A stretch of 64,000 nucleotides of DNA. It comes from Ustilago trichophora (lineage: Eukaryota; Basidiomycota; Ustilaginomycetes; Ustilaginales; Ustilaginaceae). The DNA lies in assembly GCA_900323505.1 (NCBI GenBank), contig OOIN01000036.1:124001-188000 (forward strand). Reading direction: 5' to 3'. The notes under the pieces are model-generated. The model saw only the letters and a program-made list of their open reading frames with translations, searched no databases and was not told the DNA's origin. The translations under genes were made by a program, and so were the position numbers. This document shows positions 43,738-53,257 of this stretch, one piece after another; the stretch's first letter is position 1; every line of letters starts with the position of its first letter.

Positions 43738-46086
43738 CTACAACTCAAGATGCTGAGCAATGGGTGGAGCTTCCACCTTCTCCTTCTTTGGCTGCTCGCC
43801 GCCTTTACCCTCTTCCCTCTTCTTGGCATCGTAAAACCGTTTGGCGCGCTCCGACAAGCTATCGCCCACTTTTTCCATCCTCAATGCTGGCGCTCCTGGT
43901 TTCCCCTGTTGACCTTTTTTACCAAAGTGTCCCCCTTTGACGCCAGTCTGCTGCTTGTTGACACCCAGCCCTAGCTCGCGATCGACGTTGGCTACTAGTC
44001 GTCGCCAGAGCTCGTCTACGTCGAGTTCCATGAGGTTTTCTTGCTCTGGCTCCTTCTTTTCCTTCTTCTTGTCACTTTTGGCCCCAGTGCCGGTGGCCTG
44101 GGAGGCATCGCGTTCCATTTGCTTGTTGAGCAACTTGGATATTTTCTCGGCAACCTTCTTCTCCAGACTCCCGCCTTCATCGCCACGTAGGACGGAGAGG
44201 ACATCATCCGTGTCGAGTTGAATCTCGAGTGACTTTTGCTCTTCTGTATTTGCGTCGTCGTCGTTGCGCTTCTTGCCGCTTTCCTTGCGTCGGGTTTTTT
44301 CGCTGTTCGAAGCAGGAGAGCCGCCGGATTGCGGATTGGTCACCCTGTTGACGAAGGGCCTACCATGCTCGTCTACCCCGATTTCAATCACTACGTCGGC
44401 TTCGTCGATTTCAGCGCCACCATGCTCATGGTCGTGATCGTGTTCGTGCTCATGGTCGCGGTGGTACTGCTGATAAAGTGCACCAGGCCCACCGAGCGCC
44501 TCGTCGTAGTAGTCATCGTGGACAGAGCCGTAGCGCGAGAGGTCGCCGTAGGTATGGGATGTGCTGGTGGCGTCCTCTGCCCCATCCTGGCTTGACGTTG
44601 CTTTGTCGTCATCCTTGCTGTCTTTGCTTGCCTTCGAAGAGTCAGCTTGCGACTGCTCCAAAGCCTTTTCTCCCCCGTCCGCCTGGACACCTCCTTCGAT
44701 CTCGGACAGCGCCGGCTGCATCACCTTGCCCGGATCGCCTACTGTCGGGCCCGCGTAGCCATCATCCACGACCCGATGACACTGGATCGGAAGCGACGCC
44801 TCCTCTTTTTCGCTCCCAAACGCCGCATCAGCGCAAAGTCGGGGCGTCTCGATGACCAAGACGTAGTTGCAGATGGTGGTTTCCTTGATCATGACGATGC
44901 GATCTTCGTGTGGTTTGCGGTTGGAGCAGCGATACTGTACTTCAACCGTACGCGGCTGATGGTTCATATCACACATGGTGCCGTTGGTCCAGCGCTGCGT
45001 CAGGTAACGATGTCGCTGCGACTCGTGACCCGCAGTAGCAGCAATAGTAGCAGCTATACCTCGATTTTGTTCGTTTGAGGTGGTCGAAGAATCCTGAAAG
45101 TGGGCGAGAGCTTTTGCTTCGGCTGCGAAAAGTTCTTCCTCATCCCAATCGCCGAACTGGACCTCTTCGACCAGGTCGAGGCCGGCCGAGTTGACGAGTG
45201 ATGGCATATCGAGGTTGGCCGATACAGCGACACCGGTCGAAGGCTCTGTATTATCAGTAAGAGGCTGCTGCTGACGACGTTGATGGCTGCGATCGTCACC
45301 GACAATCTCCTCAGTCTGAGGGGTCCATCGACCCAAGATGAAAGCTGGAAATTCGGGATTCGCCGTAGGATATGGCTGAGCGGCCACTTTTTCTGCAGCC
45401 TCAAGAGCCGCCTTGTGACCAGCGTCGCCCCCACCGGCAGCCTTGAAAGCCTTGAGACCCTTATTGACTGCATCCTGCGCTGTAAGTCTTCGAAACTGCC
45501 GAATCTCTCGCCCGTGGCAGAAGCTGTAGGTAAACCAATCGGAGGTGTGGTACAGGCACACTTTCTTGAGCGGATCAAGCAGCTTCTGTGCGTTTCGGAT
45601 GAGGTCGTGTCTTGAGCGTGCCGAGTCCGTGGAGGGTCTGGAAGCAAGCTTGTCGGCGGGCGTGAAGGTGAAATCGGGAATGGAGCACAGCTGAAAGTCG
45701 GTAGGCGAAGATCGTTGGAGGGACCAGAACAGAGTGCGAGAAGCGACATGTGATGTGGTGCCGGCTTGACGCTCTGGCTGCCCAGGTACAGCTAGCGACG
45801 AGGATGATGTGTGTGCGAGATCACTTGGGCTCGGAGGTCGATTAGAGGTAGACGAGGAAGATGCTTCCTGCTGCTCGAGAATGTTTAGGGCGTCAGCACG
45901 CTTGATAGGGAGGGCGGGTGAAGTCTTGTGAGTGTTGCCATAGTTGACTTGGAAAGCGGGTTTGGCGAATACGTCTTGCGGAAAGCCTGCAGAGGTGGAT
46001 ATGGTCGCGTCGACGGTGTAGGCTTGAAGGTAGAGCAGACCTAGCAAGAAGACGATCGACTTGGAGCTGAGTGGTGACAGCGACAT
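43738..46086 (-). CDS. YOS9: ER lectin Yos9/OS-9 (ERAD, MRH domain)
   Basis: 782 residues. The start is placed at MSLSPLSSKSIVFLLGLL because it begins a signal peptide (about 1-26); the frame is open further upstream. The mannose-6-phosphate-receptor-homology domain spans about residues 160-425, with Cys-containing segments KKVCLYHTSDWFTYSFCHG, HRYLTQRWTNGTMCDMN, VQYRCSNRKPHEDRIVMI and ETTICNYVLVIETPRLC. Yos9 reads trimmed N-glycans on misfolded proteins and passes them to the Hrd1 ligase in the ER lumen. The middle holds a His/Asp/Glu run (HEHEHDHDHEH) and the C-terminal third is charged. The last four residues are HLEL, close to the HDEL-type retrieval signal. It is convergent with GGC1, whose stop is 255 bp away. 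Confidence 0.85.
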   Translation of the reverse strand: MSLSPLSSKSIVFLLGLLYLQAYTVDATISTSAGFPQDVFAKPAFQVNYGNTHKTSPALPIKRADALNILEQQEASSSSTSNRPPSPSDLAHTSSSSLAVPGQPERQAGTTSHVASRTLFWSLQRSSPTDFQLCSIPDFTFTPADKLASRPSTDSARSRHDLIRNAQKLLDPLKKVCLYHTSDWFTYSFCHGREIRQFRRLTAQDAVNKGLKAFKAAGGGDAGHKAALEAAEKVAAQPYPTANPEFPAFILGRWTPQTEEIVGDDRSHQRRQQQPLTDNTEPSTGVAVSANLDMPSLVNSAGLDLVEEVQFGDWDEEELFAAEAKALAHFQDSSTTSNEQNRGIAATIAATAGHESQRHRYLTQRWTNGTMCDMNHQPRTVEVQYRCSNRKPHEDRIVMIKETTICNYVLVIETPRLCADAAFGSEKEEASLPIQCHRVVDDGYAGPTVGDPGKVMQPALSEIEGGVQADGGEKALEQSQADSSKASKDSKDDDKATSSQDGAEDATSTSHTYGDLSRYGSVHDDYYDEALGGPGALYQQYHRDHEHEHDHDHEHGGAEIDEADVVIEIGVDEHGRPFVNRVTNPQSGGSPASNSEKTRRKESGKKRNDDDANTEEQKSLEIQLDTDDVLSVLRGDEGGSLEKKVAEKISKLLNKQMERDASQATGTGAKSDKKKEKKEPEQENLMELDVDELWRRLVANVDRELGLGVNKQQTGVKGGHFGKKGQQGKPGAPALRMEKVGDSLSERAKRFYDAKKREEGKGGEQPKKEKVEAPPIAQHLEL

Positions 46087-46747
46087 GGTCGAAGAGAGCG
46101 CATGTGCTAGCTGCTCAGAATACGATTCGGGAATGCTGATGGTGTTGGTGAGGAGGAAAGCAAGGAGAGAGGAAGTGTGGGGACAAAGTGTAGCCTGTGG
46201 GAACGAAGCCAACGCGGTGGGATCACAAGGGAGATAGAGCGGTGTGAGGTGGAAGATTGACATTTTCCAGCCAAAGAAAGGGTCCTCTCTGCTGCACACG
46301 AGCTGTCATGCATTCGGTGATTCGCATCTCGTTCTCGCACGAAATTCGGGTTGCAGGTACCAATGTGGAGTTTCGGGCGGTGCAACGGCACTAGAACCTA
46401 CAGTATGCGTTTGATGGCGCACAGGGCAGACCACAGACTGAAATCCAAATCGGCAGTGCAATCGCAGTCAAAGGCGCCGCACAGCTCAGCTTTGACACTT
46501 GACACCATCCCTTAGATAGCATCCATCCATCATCACCATCACACCCAGTCTCCAACTCTTCTTCATCCGCATCTCGTCGGAAATCTTGCGAAAAAACTTT
46601 TACACGCGATATCACTGGCGGCGACCAGCCAGTATACGGCACAACCACAACTTTGGCCTGCTTTCTTCGATCGGATTGCTGTGTCACAACCTCGTCCGAC
46701 CCCTCTGCTAGAACGCTCGAGTGCGAATCTCTACACCCTCGCTCACA
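46087..46747. promoter_or_regulatory. Divergent promoter between YOS9 and the sorting nexin gene
   Basis: This 661-bp region has no further gene. It serves both divergent starts. Confidence 0.5.
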
Positions 46748-48664
46748 ATGAGCGCTCCACAAAATGATGATATGAATCCTTTTCAGATCCCCGACGACGA
46801 GAGCAGCCCGTCCAAGCCATCCGAGGCCATCCAAGCTTCAGCAACTTCTTCGCATTCGTCATTACACAACGGCTCGGAAGCTGCCCATGCATCATCCTCC
46901 AATCGCGTGGACGAAGATGACAATGACCAGGGATGGGCTGGCTCTTCATCCCGTGCACAGATGGATGCGGCCGATGCAGGTAAAAGTGCTGCCAATACAT
47001 CTTCACCCTCTTCCATCAACCGCGCCACCTTCGCTTCACCACCATCTGTCATCGAGATCGTAGATGCCCAAAAGTCTGGAGATGGCGGCTCTTCCTTCAT
47101 CGTCTACGTCATCCGAAATGGCTCCACAGAAGCAAAGCGAAGGTATTCCGAGTTCGAAGCATTGCGAGAAGCCCTCATTCGATTGCATCCGACCATCATC
47201 ATCGCTCCCATCCCGTCCAAGCACACCCTCTCCGACTATGCAGCCAAGCAGAGCAAAGCCAAGGAAGATGCCACCATCATCGCTCGTCGTAAGCGTATGC
47301 TTCAGAGCTTCCTGCGTCGATGCGACAACCATCCCAAGCTGCGCGGCGATGAAGTGCTGCAAAAGTTCCTCGATGGTCGTTACCACTGGAACGACATTAC
47401 CGCTTCGCCTCCGCTGGTTCACCTTCCCAAGAACAATTTGCGTGCTCCCGTCCAAAACCCTGCTGATCCACACGCCAGCCCAGCATACGCCCACTTGCCA
47501 CTCCCGTCTTCGGTAACATCTCTGCGTCAACCAAACCAGCGCTTTATCGACTCGGAAGCCTTCACCAATCGGTTCGCCAATCATCTTTCTGGTAGTATGG
47601 AGAAGGTGAATCGCCGACTGATGCGACGCTGGACCGAAGCATCTACCGACTACGCCGAGCTAGGAGCTATTCTGAACGGCTTTTCGCTCACCGAGTCTGG
47701 ACAGCTCGCTACCGCCATCGAGCGAACGGGTCAAGCCGCTGATGCTGCCTACATTGCTACCGGTCAGATGCTCAAGCAGTGGGAGGAAAAGTTTACCGAG
47801 CCTCTGCACGAGTATACTCAATTTGCCGCTATCTTGCAGAAACTGCTCAAGTGGCGTCATCTCAAGCATCTGCAGTACGAACTTGCACAGGATGCCCTAG
47901 AGGCTAAGAAGACGCAGCTCGAGGAGCTCGAGAGGGTGGAGAACGAAGCTAAACGATTGGAAGAGGCGCTGGAGCGTGGAGGTGCAGGACTGCTCAACAG
48001 CGGTGGTCGAGCAACAGGCGGTGGTATCGATGCGAATGGCATCCGTGATGGTGTTGGATCCGGCTTCCGTCCTTCGGCATCTGTGTATGGGCGGGCAAGC
48101 GGCGAACAAGGCGAAAGCGCCAGCAGCACTCATCCGAAAGGCAACGGTGAAGCGAGTGGCAACAACAACACGGCCGACGTCAATGGCTCTTCTGCTAGCA
48201 CAAGGTCACGCGCCACCTCACCTCCTTCGTCGCCTTCGAAACGCTCTTCATCCCGCTCTGCAGGCTATGGCCTACTCGGAGCCATCACCCACACCTTCCA
48301 AAGTGTCATGGACGTCGACAGAGACGCCTCTCGTCGGAGCAACATTTCCAAGCTCCGTGAAGAAATCTCCCTGCTCGAAGAAGGTCTCTCGCTCACCTCC
48401 AATGACCTTCACTATGCCACCACGGCGATCCAGGCCGACCTGGACCGCTTCCAACGTCAAAAAGTGAGCGATTTCAAGGACATGATGCTCGACTTTGCCA
48501 AGATGCATCGAGAGTTTGCACAGGCCAACTTGGACAATTGGAAAGAGGCCAAGCAGGAGATTGATGCGGTGGAGAAGCCGGCGGGGATGCCAGAGAGCAG
48601 TTTGGCTAGGAGAGATAGAGAAGGGGTGAGCACTCCTGGTGCTGGGCCGAGGAGGCGATCGTAG
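46748..48664 (+). CDS. SNX41: PX-BAR sorting nexin, Snx41/Atg20-type
   Basis: 638 residues, intronless; the start MSAPQNDDMNPF is the first ATG in frame after the leader. A disordered acidic N-terminus precedes a PX domain at about 100-212 with the phosphoinositide-binding RRYSEFEALREAL and the Snx41/Atg20 hallmark IIIAPIPSKHTLSDYA. A helical BAR-type dimerisation region follows (about 255-420 and 525-620), split by a Ser/Gly-rich insert (about 425-510). Such proteins bind PI3P on endosomes, recycle cargo and, as Atg20/Snx42, support selective autophagy with Atg24. I cannot separate SNX41 from ATG20 by eye, so the symbol is provisional. Confidence 0.8.
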   Translation: MSAPQNDDMNPFQIPDDESSPSKPSEAIQASATSSHSSLHNGSEAAHASSSNRVDEDDNDQGWAGSSSRAQMDAADAGKSAANTSSPSSINRATFASPPSVIEIVDAQKSGDGGSSFIVYVIRNGSTEAKRRYSEFEALREALIRLHPTIIIAPIPSKHTLSDYAAKQSKAKEDATIIARRKRMLQSFLRRCDNHPKLRGDEVLQKFLDGRYHWNDITASPPLVHLPKNNLRAPVQNPADPHASPAYAHLPLPSSVTSLRQPNQRFIDSEAFTNRFANHLSGSMEKVNRRLMRRWTEASTDYAELGAILNGFSLTESGQLATAIERTGQAADAAYIATGQMLKQWEEKFTEPLHEYTQFAAILQKLLKWRHLKHLQYELAQDALEAKKTQLEELERVENEAKRLEEALERGGAGLLNSGGRATGGGIDANGIRDGVGSGFRPSASVYGRASGEQGESASSTHPKGNGEASGNNNTADVNGSSASTRSRATSPPSSPSKRSSSRSAGYGLLGAITHTFQSVMDVDRDASRRSNISKLREEISLLEEGLSLTSNDLHYATTAIQADLDRFQRQKVSDFKDMMLDFAKMHREFAQANLDNWKEAKQEIDAVEKPAGMPESSLARRDREGVSTPGAGPRRRS

Positions 48665-50240
48665 GGCAGGGATGAGGAGGCGGTGTTTTTCACTTAGTTA
48701 TGCAATGTATGCGATCTTACGGTCTCATTTGTGCTCTTGATGAAGTGGAAGCGGTGTGCGCGGGATGAGACTTTGGGCGGGACTGCATGGTTGGGTTTGA
48801 GCAACCACAGGGAGCTGTGGTGGTGAGTACTTTATCCTCGTATTCATTATTGTGTGATTGTGCTGTGAGCAACTCTGGGTGTATTACAGGATGGACGTGC
48901 GATCGTTGCCAGATGCTATGCAGTATCATGCCACCAAAATCACAGTGACTTCGGGTCATCGTTGACAATGCTGGCATCCTAACCAAGCAACCAGAAACCT
49001 TTAGGAATACGGTCCCTACGTAAGTGAAAGCTAATATTCGAACCAGCTCGGACGTGTTCCGAGAGTGAATCTGTTGTCAGAGATACAAGTGCAACGTGCA
49101 ATGTGGGATGATGAGGGCATCCACCAAGCGTACTTCTCGTTGCAACCTCGCCACGCGGAGCGGAATAACTAATTGCTCTGTCAGCCTCGCACCTCGCAAC
49201 TTGCACCTTGCACCTTGCAGCGGCAGGAAAGATCCAACACCGGACTTCCTACAGGCGAAGCTTCCCGTCCCGTTCGCTGTGCACCTCGCTTCATATCTTG
49301 TCTCTCTTTGGAACGTGTGTATCGTAGATAACGTACGACTACGAGAGCGGCATTTGAGTGGACAGGGTGCGATGCTGCACCCTGGCCGCAGATCTTTTTT
49401 TTGTGGAAAATAGAGATTTTAACGCGGAGCGGAGCTTGGATGTGTTACAGTATGGGCGCTTGTACCTCCGCTCTGTCCAACCTACTGCACTGCACTGCGA
49501 GCTTCCATCTGCTCTTTACAGTTCAAATCTCGCAGCGAGAGACAGAGTGGCAAAAACAGAAAAAGACAAGAAGGATCAGTCCCGGAAAACCTCGGCTAAC
49601 AAGATTCGGTCGGCTAGATGCTTGCGTCTCTGTACTGCTGCATTTCATTCGCCGCCCACAGAGTTCGCGGTCAGTACAGACAACGATGCCCATCGAGAAC
49701 CCTGGAACCAAAGATGTGGGGTCTTCCCACGCGGGTGGCACCAGAGCCAGACCGTTTAGGGGGCAGGCACCAGGTGGGGTTGGGTGGGACAAGACAAGGC
49801 AAGGGCAACACAACACAGGTGGGATAGTTTAGGGCAAGACAAGGCAACGCTGCGAGTGGTGTAAGACGCCACCACGGTTGCAACTGGCAAGACAAGGGGT
49901 CAGACCGAAGGGCAATGCTTCTGCATCTTGGGCGGGAAAGATGGCCATCCATGCAACACCTCGGCAAAAAGTGGCGTGGTGAAAGAGACTTCCCAGGTCC
50001 CTTTGAGTCGAGAATACACACCCACACCCACACACATACACCTACCTACTTGATGCAAAAGAAGACAGAGTGTTGGGGAGATCAGGCGTGGTACAAGGGG
50101 TTTTGTTGGCATATATAGCTGTCCCTTTTTCACCTTTGCTTCCGGGATTCCTCGCATCCCTCATCTCGTCGTACCAACGGGACCCACACGTCTCACCTCT
50201 CTTTCTACAAGGTAGTATAGATTGTCCAAGGGTTGGCATC
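48665..50240. other. Intergenic region, no supported gene
   Basis: 1.58 kb with no convincing gene. Short tandem copies of CTTGCACCTTGCACCTTGCAG lie near 49,200-49,219, and AAGACAAGGCAA-type repeats occur around 49,790-49,900. A CA-rich microsatellite (CACACACCCACACACATACAC) is at about 50,017-50,041. Confidence 0.45.
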
Positions 50241-51791
50241 ATGCGCTTCACTACTTTGGCGGTTGCCATGATCGCGACTGCTCTCACCACCCTCCCCTCG
50301 GCCGTATCCTCTGCAGCAGTCTCCACCGGTGCCTCTGCTTGCTCGGACATCACCCTCTCCCCCTCCGCATCCATTCTGACCCCTACCTCGGATGCAACCG
50401 CATACACAGCTGCCCAAAATGGAGGCTTTAACCCGCTCAACAACAAACTCGCCCCCAGCTGCATCGTACAGCCCCTCACCACCTCGGACGTCTCCACAGT
50501 CATGAAGGCCATCTACAGAAACAAGGCCAACTATGCCGTCCGCGCTGGTGGCCACACGGGAATGGCAGGGTGGGACAGCGTTCAGGGAGGAGTTTTGATC
50601 GATTTTTCCAAAATGACTCGGTTCAGCTACGACGAAAAGAGAGGTACCGTGAGCGTGGAACCAGGTCTGAGGTGGGGTCAGATTTATGAAAAGGCGGAAG
50701 AGTTTGGAGTTTGTCCCATGGGTGGCAGGGTAGAGCATGTGGGTACGGGGTTGATCCTTGGAGGTGGATTGAGCTTGTTGAGTCCTCAGTACGGGTACGC
50801 ATGTGATGGGCTCATCAGTGCTGATGTCGTCATGGTCGATGGTAAGGTCAACAAGGTGGATGGCGCTTCCGACCCCCGTCTCTTCCGCGCAATCAAGGGA
50901 GGAGGAGGTCGATTCGGCATCGTCACAAAATACGAACTCAAGGCCTTCCCCACAGGCCACAAATCGGACAAGCTTTGGTACGGTGGCTCCATCACCACCC
51001 TCACCCCCGCCGGAATGGACCAGTTGATTCAAGCAACTGAAAAATTCACCGCCTCTCCGGACGATCCCAAAGCTACCCTCTTGACCAACGTTGGAATGCT
51101 CAAGACCGCCGGTGCCCCCCTCTGGCTCGGCAATGCCTATCTGTTCTACAAGGGAAACCAAGCACAATTCGAGAGCACTTTCAAAGATCTGCTCTCGATC
51201 CCGGATCTGATTGTAGACACCAAACCCATGAGCTACTTGGACGCCGCAGCAACCACTCCGCTCGGATGGAAGCCTACTCAGGCCTACAAGTGGATGGGTG
51301 GCTCTCTCTACCCCAACACCCCGTCCACCACCTCTCCAATCCCCTCTCTTCCTTTGATCCCGTCCAACGACCTCCCCACATCCTGGCTTAGCACCTGGAG
51401 CAACGTCAAGACCTTCATCACAAAGCACATTGACGTGATCGAATCCGGATTCTGGTCTCTCACCCCTGTCCGAACCAACCAGATCGAGATGGGCTATTCT
51501 GCCGGCGGAAACGCAATCTCCCCACCAAGGGGCAACAACTACGTCCACTGGTTGTTCTCTCAGATTCTCGCCGATGGTACAACTTCTTTCCCTGAAGATT
51601 TCGAAAAGGACAGGCAAACCTTCCTCGCCGCAAACCCGTCCAGTGCTGGCCTCCCGCTTTTCCTCAACGAAGTGGACGCAGACCAAAAGACTTTCCCGAC
51701 TTACGGATGGTACCAAGACCTCAAGAAGGAGTACAAGAGGGTCGATCCTAGAGGCTTTGCTGTGCAGCACCAGGTGGGTCCCACTTTCTAA
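50241..51791 (+). CDS. Secreted FAD-linked oxidase (PCMH/BBE type)
   Basis: 516 residues, intronless. A signal peptide (about 1-24, MRFTTLAVAMIATALTTLPS) points to secretion. The FAD-binding PCMH domain covers about 70-245, with the flavin-anchoring histidine in VRAGGHTG (H105) and the GTGLILGGGLSLLSPQYG loop. The second, Cys-linked attachment seen in bicovalent flavoproteins (GGRC) is absent: the site reads GGRVEHVG. A substrate domain follows; a clear C-terminal BBE motif is not obvious. Family members oxidise sugars, alcohols or alkaloid-like substrates with O2; the substrate here cannot be predicted. The start is the first ATG giving a signal peptide. Confidence 0.85.
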   Translation: MRFTTLAVAMIATALTTLPSAVSSAAVSTGASACSDITLSPSASILTPTSDATAYTAAQNGGFNPLNNKLAPSCIVQPLTTSDVSTVMKAIYRNKANYAVRAGGHTGMAGWDSVQGGVLIDFSKMTRFSYDEKRGTVSVEPGLRWGQIYEKAEEFGVCPMGGRVEHVGTGLILGGGLSLLSPQYGYACDGLISADVVMVDGKVNKVDGASDPRLFRAIKGGGGRFGIVTKYELKAFPTGHKSDKLWYGGSITTLTPAGMDQLIQATEKFTASPDDPKATLLTNVGMLKTAGAPLWLGNAYLFYKGNQAQFESTFKDLLSIPDLIVDTKPMSYLDAAATTPLGWKPTQAYKWMGGSLYPNTPSTTSPIPSLPLIPSNDLPTSWLSTWSNVKTFITKHIDVIESGFWSLTPVRTNQIEMGYSAGGNAISPPRGNNYVHWLFSQILADGTTSFPEDFEKDRQTFLAANPSSAGLPLFLNEVDADQKTFPTYGWYQDLKKEYKRVDPRGFAVQHQVGPTF

Positions 51792-51862
51792 AGATGCCTA
51801 CAATGATGGTGGTAGACAATGGCTGCATGCAATGGATGCTTGTCATGCGATCGTATGGTTGC

Positions 51863-51866
51863 GTGC

Positions 51867-51902
<36 letters not shown>
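51863..51902 (+). repeat. GT dinucleotide microsatellite
   Basis: An almost perfect (GT)n tract, starting as GTGCGTGC. It lies between the stops of two convergent genes. Confidence 0.9.
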
Positions 51903-51903
<1 letters not shown>

Positions 51904-51927
51904 GTACAGATGTGGGAAAGAGGGATG

Positions 51928-52974
51928 CTATGGGCGCGTGATGGCCGAACTGACGAGTCGCATGAATGCATCCACTTGGGCCGTTTCGGATCGGTTAGAA
52001 TGCAAAAAGCGATGCAGAGTGAATGCTCCTCGGATGATATCCTTGATCGCTGCTTCCGAGTCTGTTGGCGCTGCTCCATGTGGTTGTATTGCCGAATGTG
52101 CATTGGCTGCCCGTGCCGCTTGTATTGAATCTTCTTGAATCTTCTCCTCTTCATCCGAGAATCCAGCCCAGAAATCATCTGCGTCATTGATGTATTCCGC
52201 AGCCTGATCTTCCCCCTCCCGCTTAACACTCGCCTTCGTACCCATCCCATGCCGCTCTGTGCAGGTCTCTGACCAACGATGACATCCCTCACCCATCAAT
52301 CCCATCACATCCTCCCTACCATCCACCGAGAACAAGTTATCCAATCGCATCTCGCCATCTTTCCAAATCACCATCATGTGCAACCTCGCACTCTGGCTCG
52401 AACATTCCGGAAACCGAACTAGCATCCTCCCCTGCCCATGCCATTTCTCATCGCACAACAGTTCGTATTCGCCCGGGTCGATCGGATCGCTCTCCCCCGC
52501 AAGCGCGATCTGCATCACCGTCATGCGCTTTTGGAACAAGCTTCGTGCCGTTGCAGCAATATCGTTTTCGTGAATTCCGAGCTCGATGGGAGGCCGCGAG
52601 ATGTAGGAAACAAATTCGTACTGCGTTTGACGGGTTTCATCATCCGTATCGTCGTTTGAAAAGGAGGAAAGGTCCAAGCTGATCAAATCGAACACTTCGA
52701 CGGAATCGCGCGCAAGAGGGGAAGTAGAGGGGAGTGAGAGCATTCGATGTCGCATCTGCAGGTCAGAGGAGAGCTGAGAGGGTTGCAGATTTGGTGGCCG
52801 GACGAGAAGGAGGGCTGTTAGGAGGGTGCGGAGGGAGGCGGTGATGGTAGATGGTGGGTTGGTGTTGTCTTGCATGGGTGTGTACAGTTGTATGTCACTG
52901 TGACGGGTGTCATTTTCAGGACATAAGGTGTGGGCTTCGTTGTTGGGCGATGTCGTGTGATATGGTCGCGACAT
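51928..52974 (-). CDS. Uncharacterised acidic protein
   Basis: 348 residues, intronless, start MSRPYHTTSP. There is no signal peptide or membrane helix. A central part (about 95-230) looks folded, with alternating hydrophobic segments (EVFDLISLDLSSF, RLHMMVIWKDGEMRLDNLF); the last third is acidic and helical (DADDFWAGFSDEEEKIQED). I do not recognise the family. It is convergent with the FAD oxidase and head-to-head with EXO5, with which it shares a short promoter. The start codon overlaps a potential upstream ATG of EXO5. Confidence 0.7.
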   Translation of the reverse strand: MSRPYHTTSPNNEAHTLCPENDTRHSDIQLYTPMQDNTNPPSTITASLRTLLTALLLVRPPNLQPSQLSSDLQMRHRMLSLPSTSPLARDSVEVFDLISLDLSSFSNDDTDDETRQTQYEFVSYISRPPIELGIHENDIAATARSLFQKRMTVMQIALAGESDPIDPGEYELLCDEKWHGQGRMLVRFPECSSQSARLHMMVIWKDGEMRLDNLFSVDGREDVMGLMGEGCHRWSETCTERHGMGTKASVKREGEDQAAEYINDADDFWAGFSDEEEKIQEDSIQAARAANAHSAIQPHGAAPTDSEAAIKDIIRGAFTLHRFLHSNRSETAQVDAFMRLVSSAITRP

Positions 52975-53257
52975 GGTCGGTGGTGATGGTGTTGATGCGG
53001 AGGAGGAGGTGAGGTGTGGAAGAAGGACTTGTCAAAAGGAAAAGAAAAAAAAGTTGTCGAATTGGCCGATTTTTAGGCGCTTTATTCGCCGAATGGCTGA
53101 GTTCTTTGAGAAGCTCTGTGGCACCTATCACTTTCTCCACATCATCGCTTACCACCACCTTTCCTACAACCATCAGCACCTATCGCCATGCCATGGAACC
53201 TTTGCACAAACTCCCACCCCCATAATACAAGATGAAGATATCTTAGTGTCCGCACCT

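Noticed and set aside
50205..51770. Long open frame antisense to the FAD oxidase
   Set aside because: Shadow frame with Gly/Glu/Val bias; the sense frame has a signal peptide and FAD-binding motifs.
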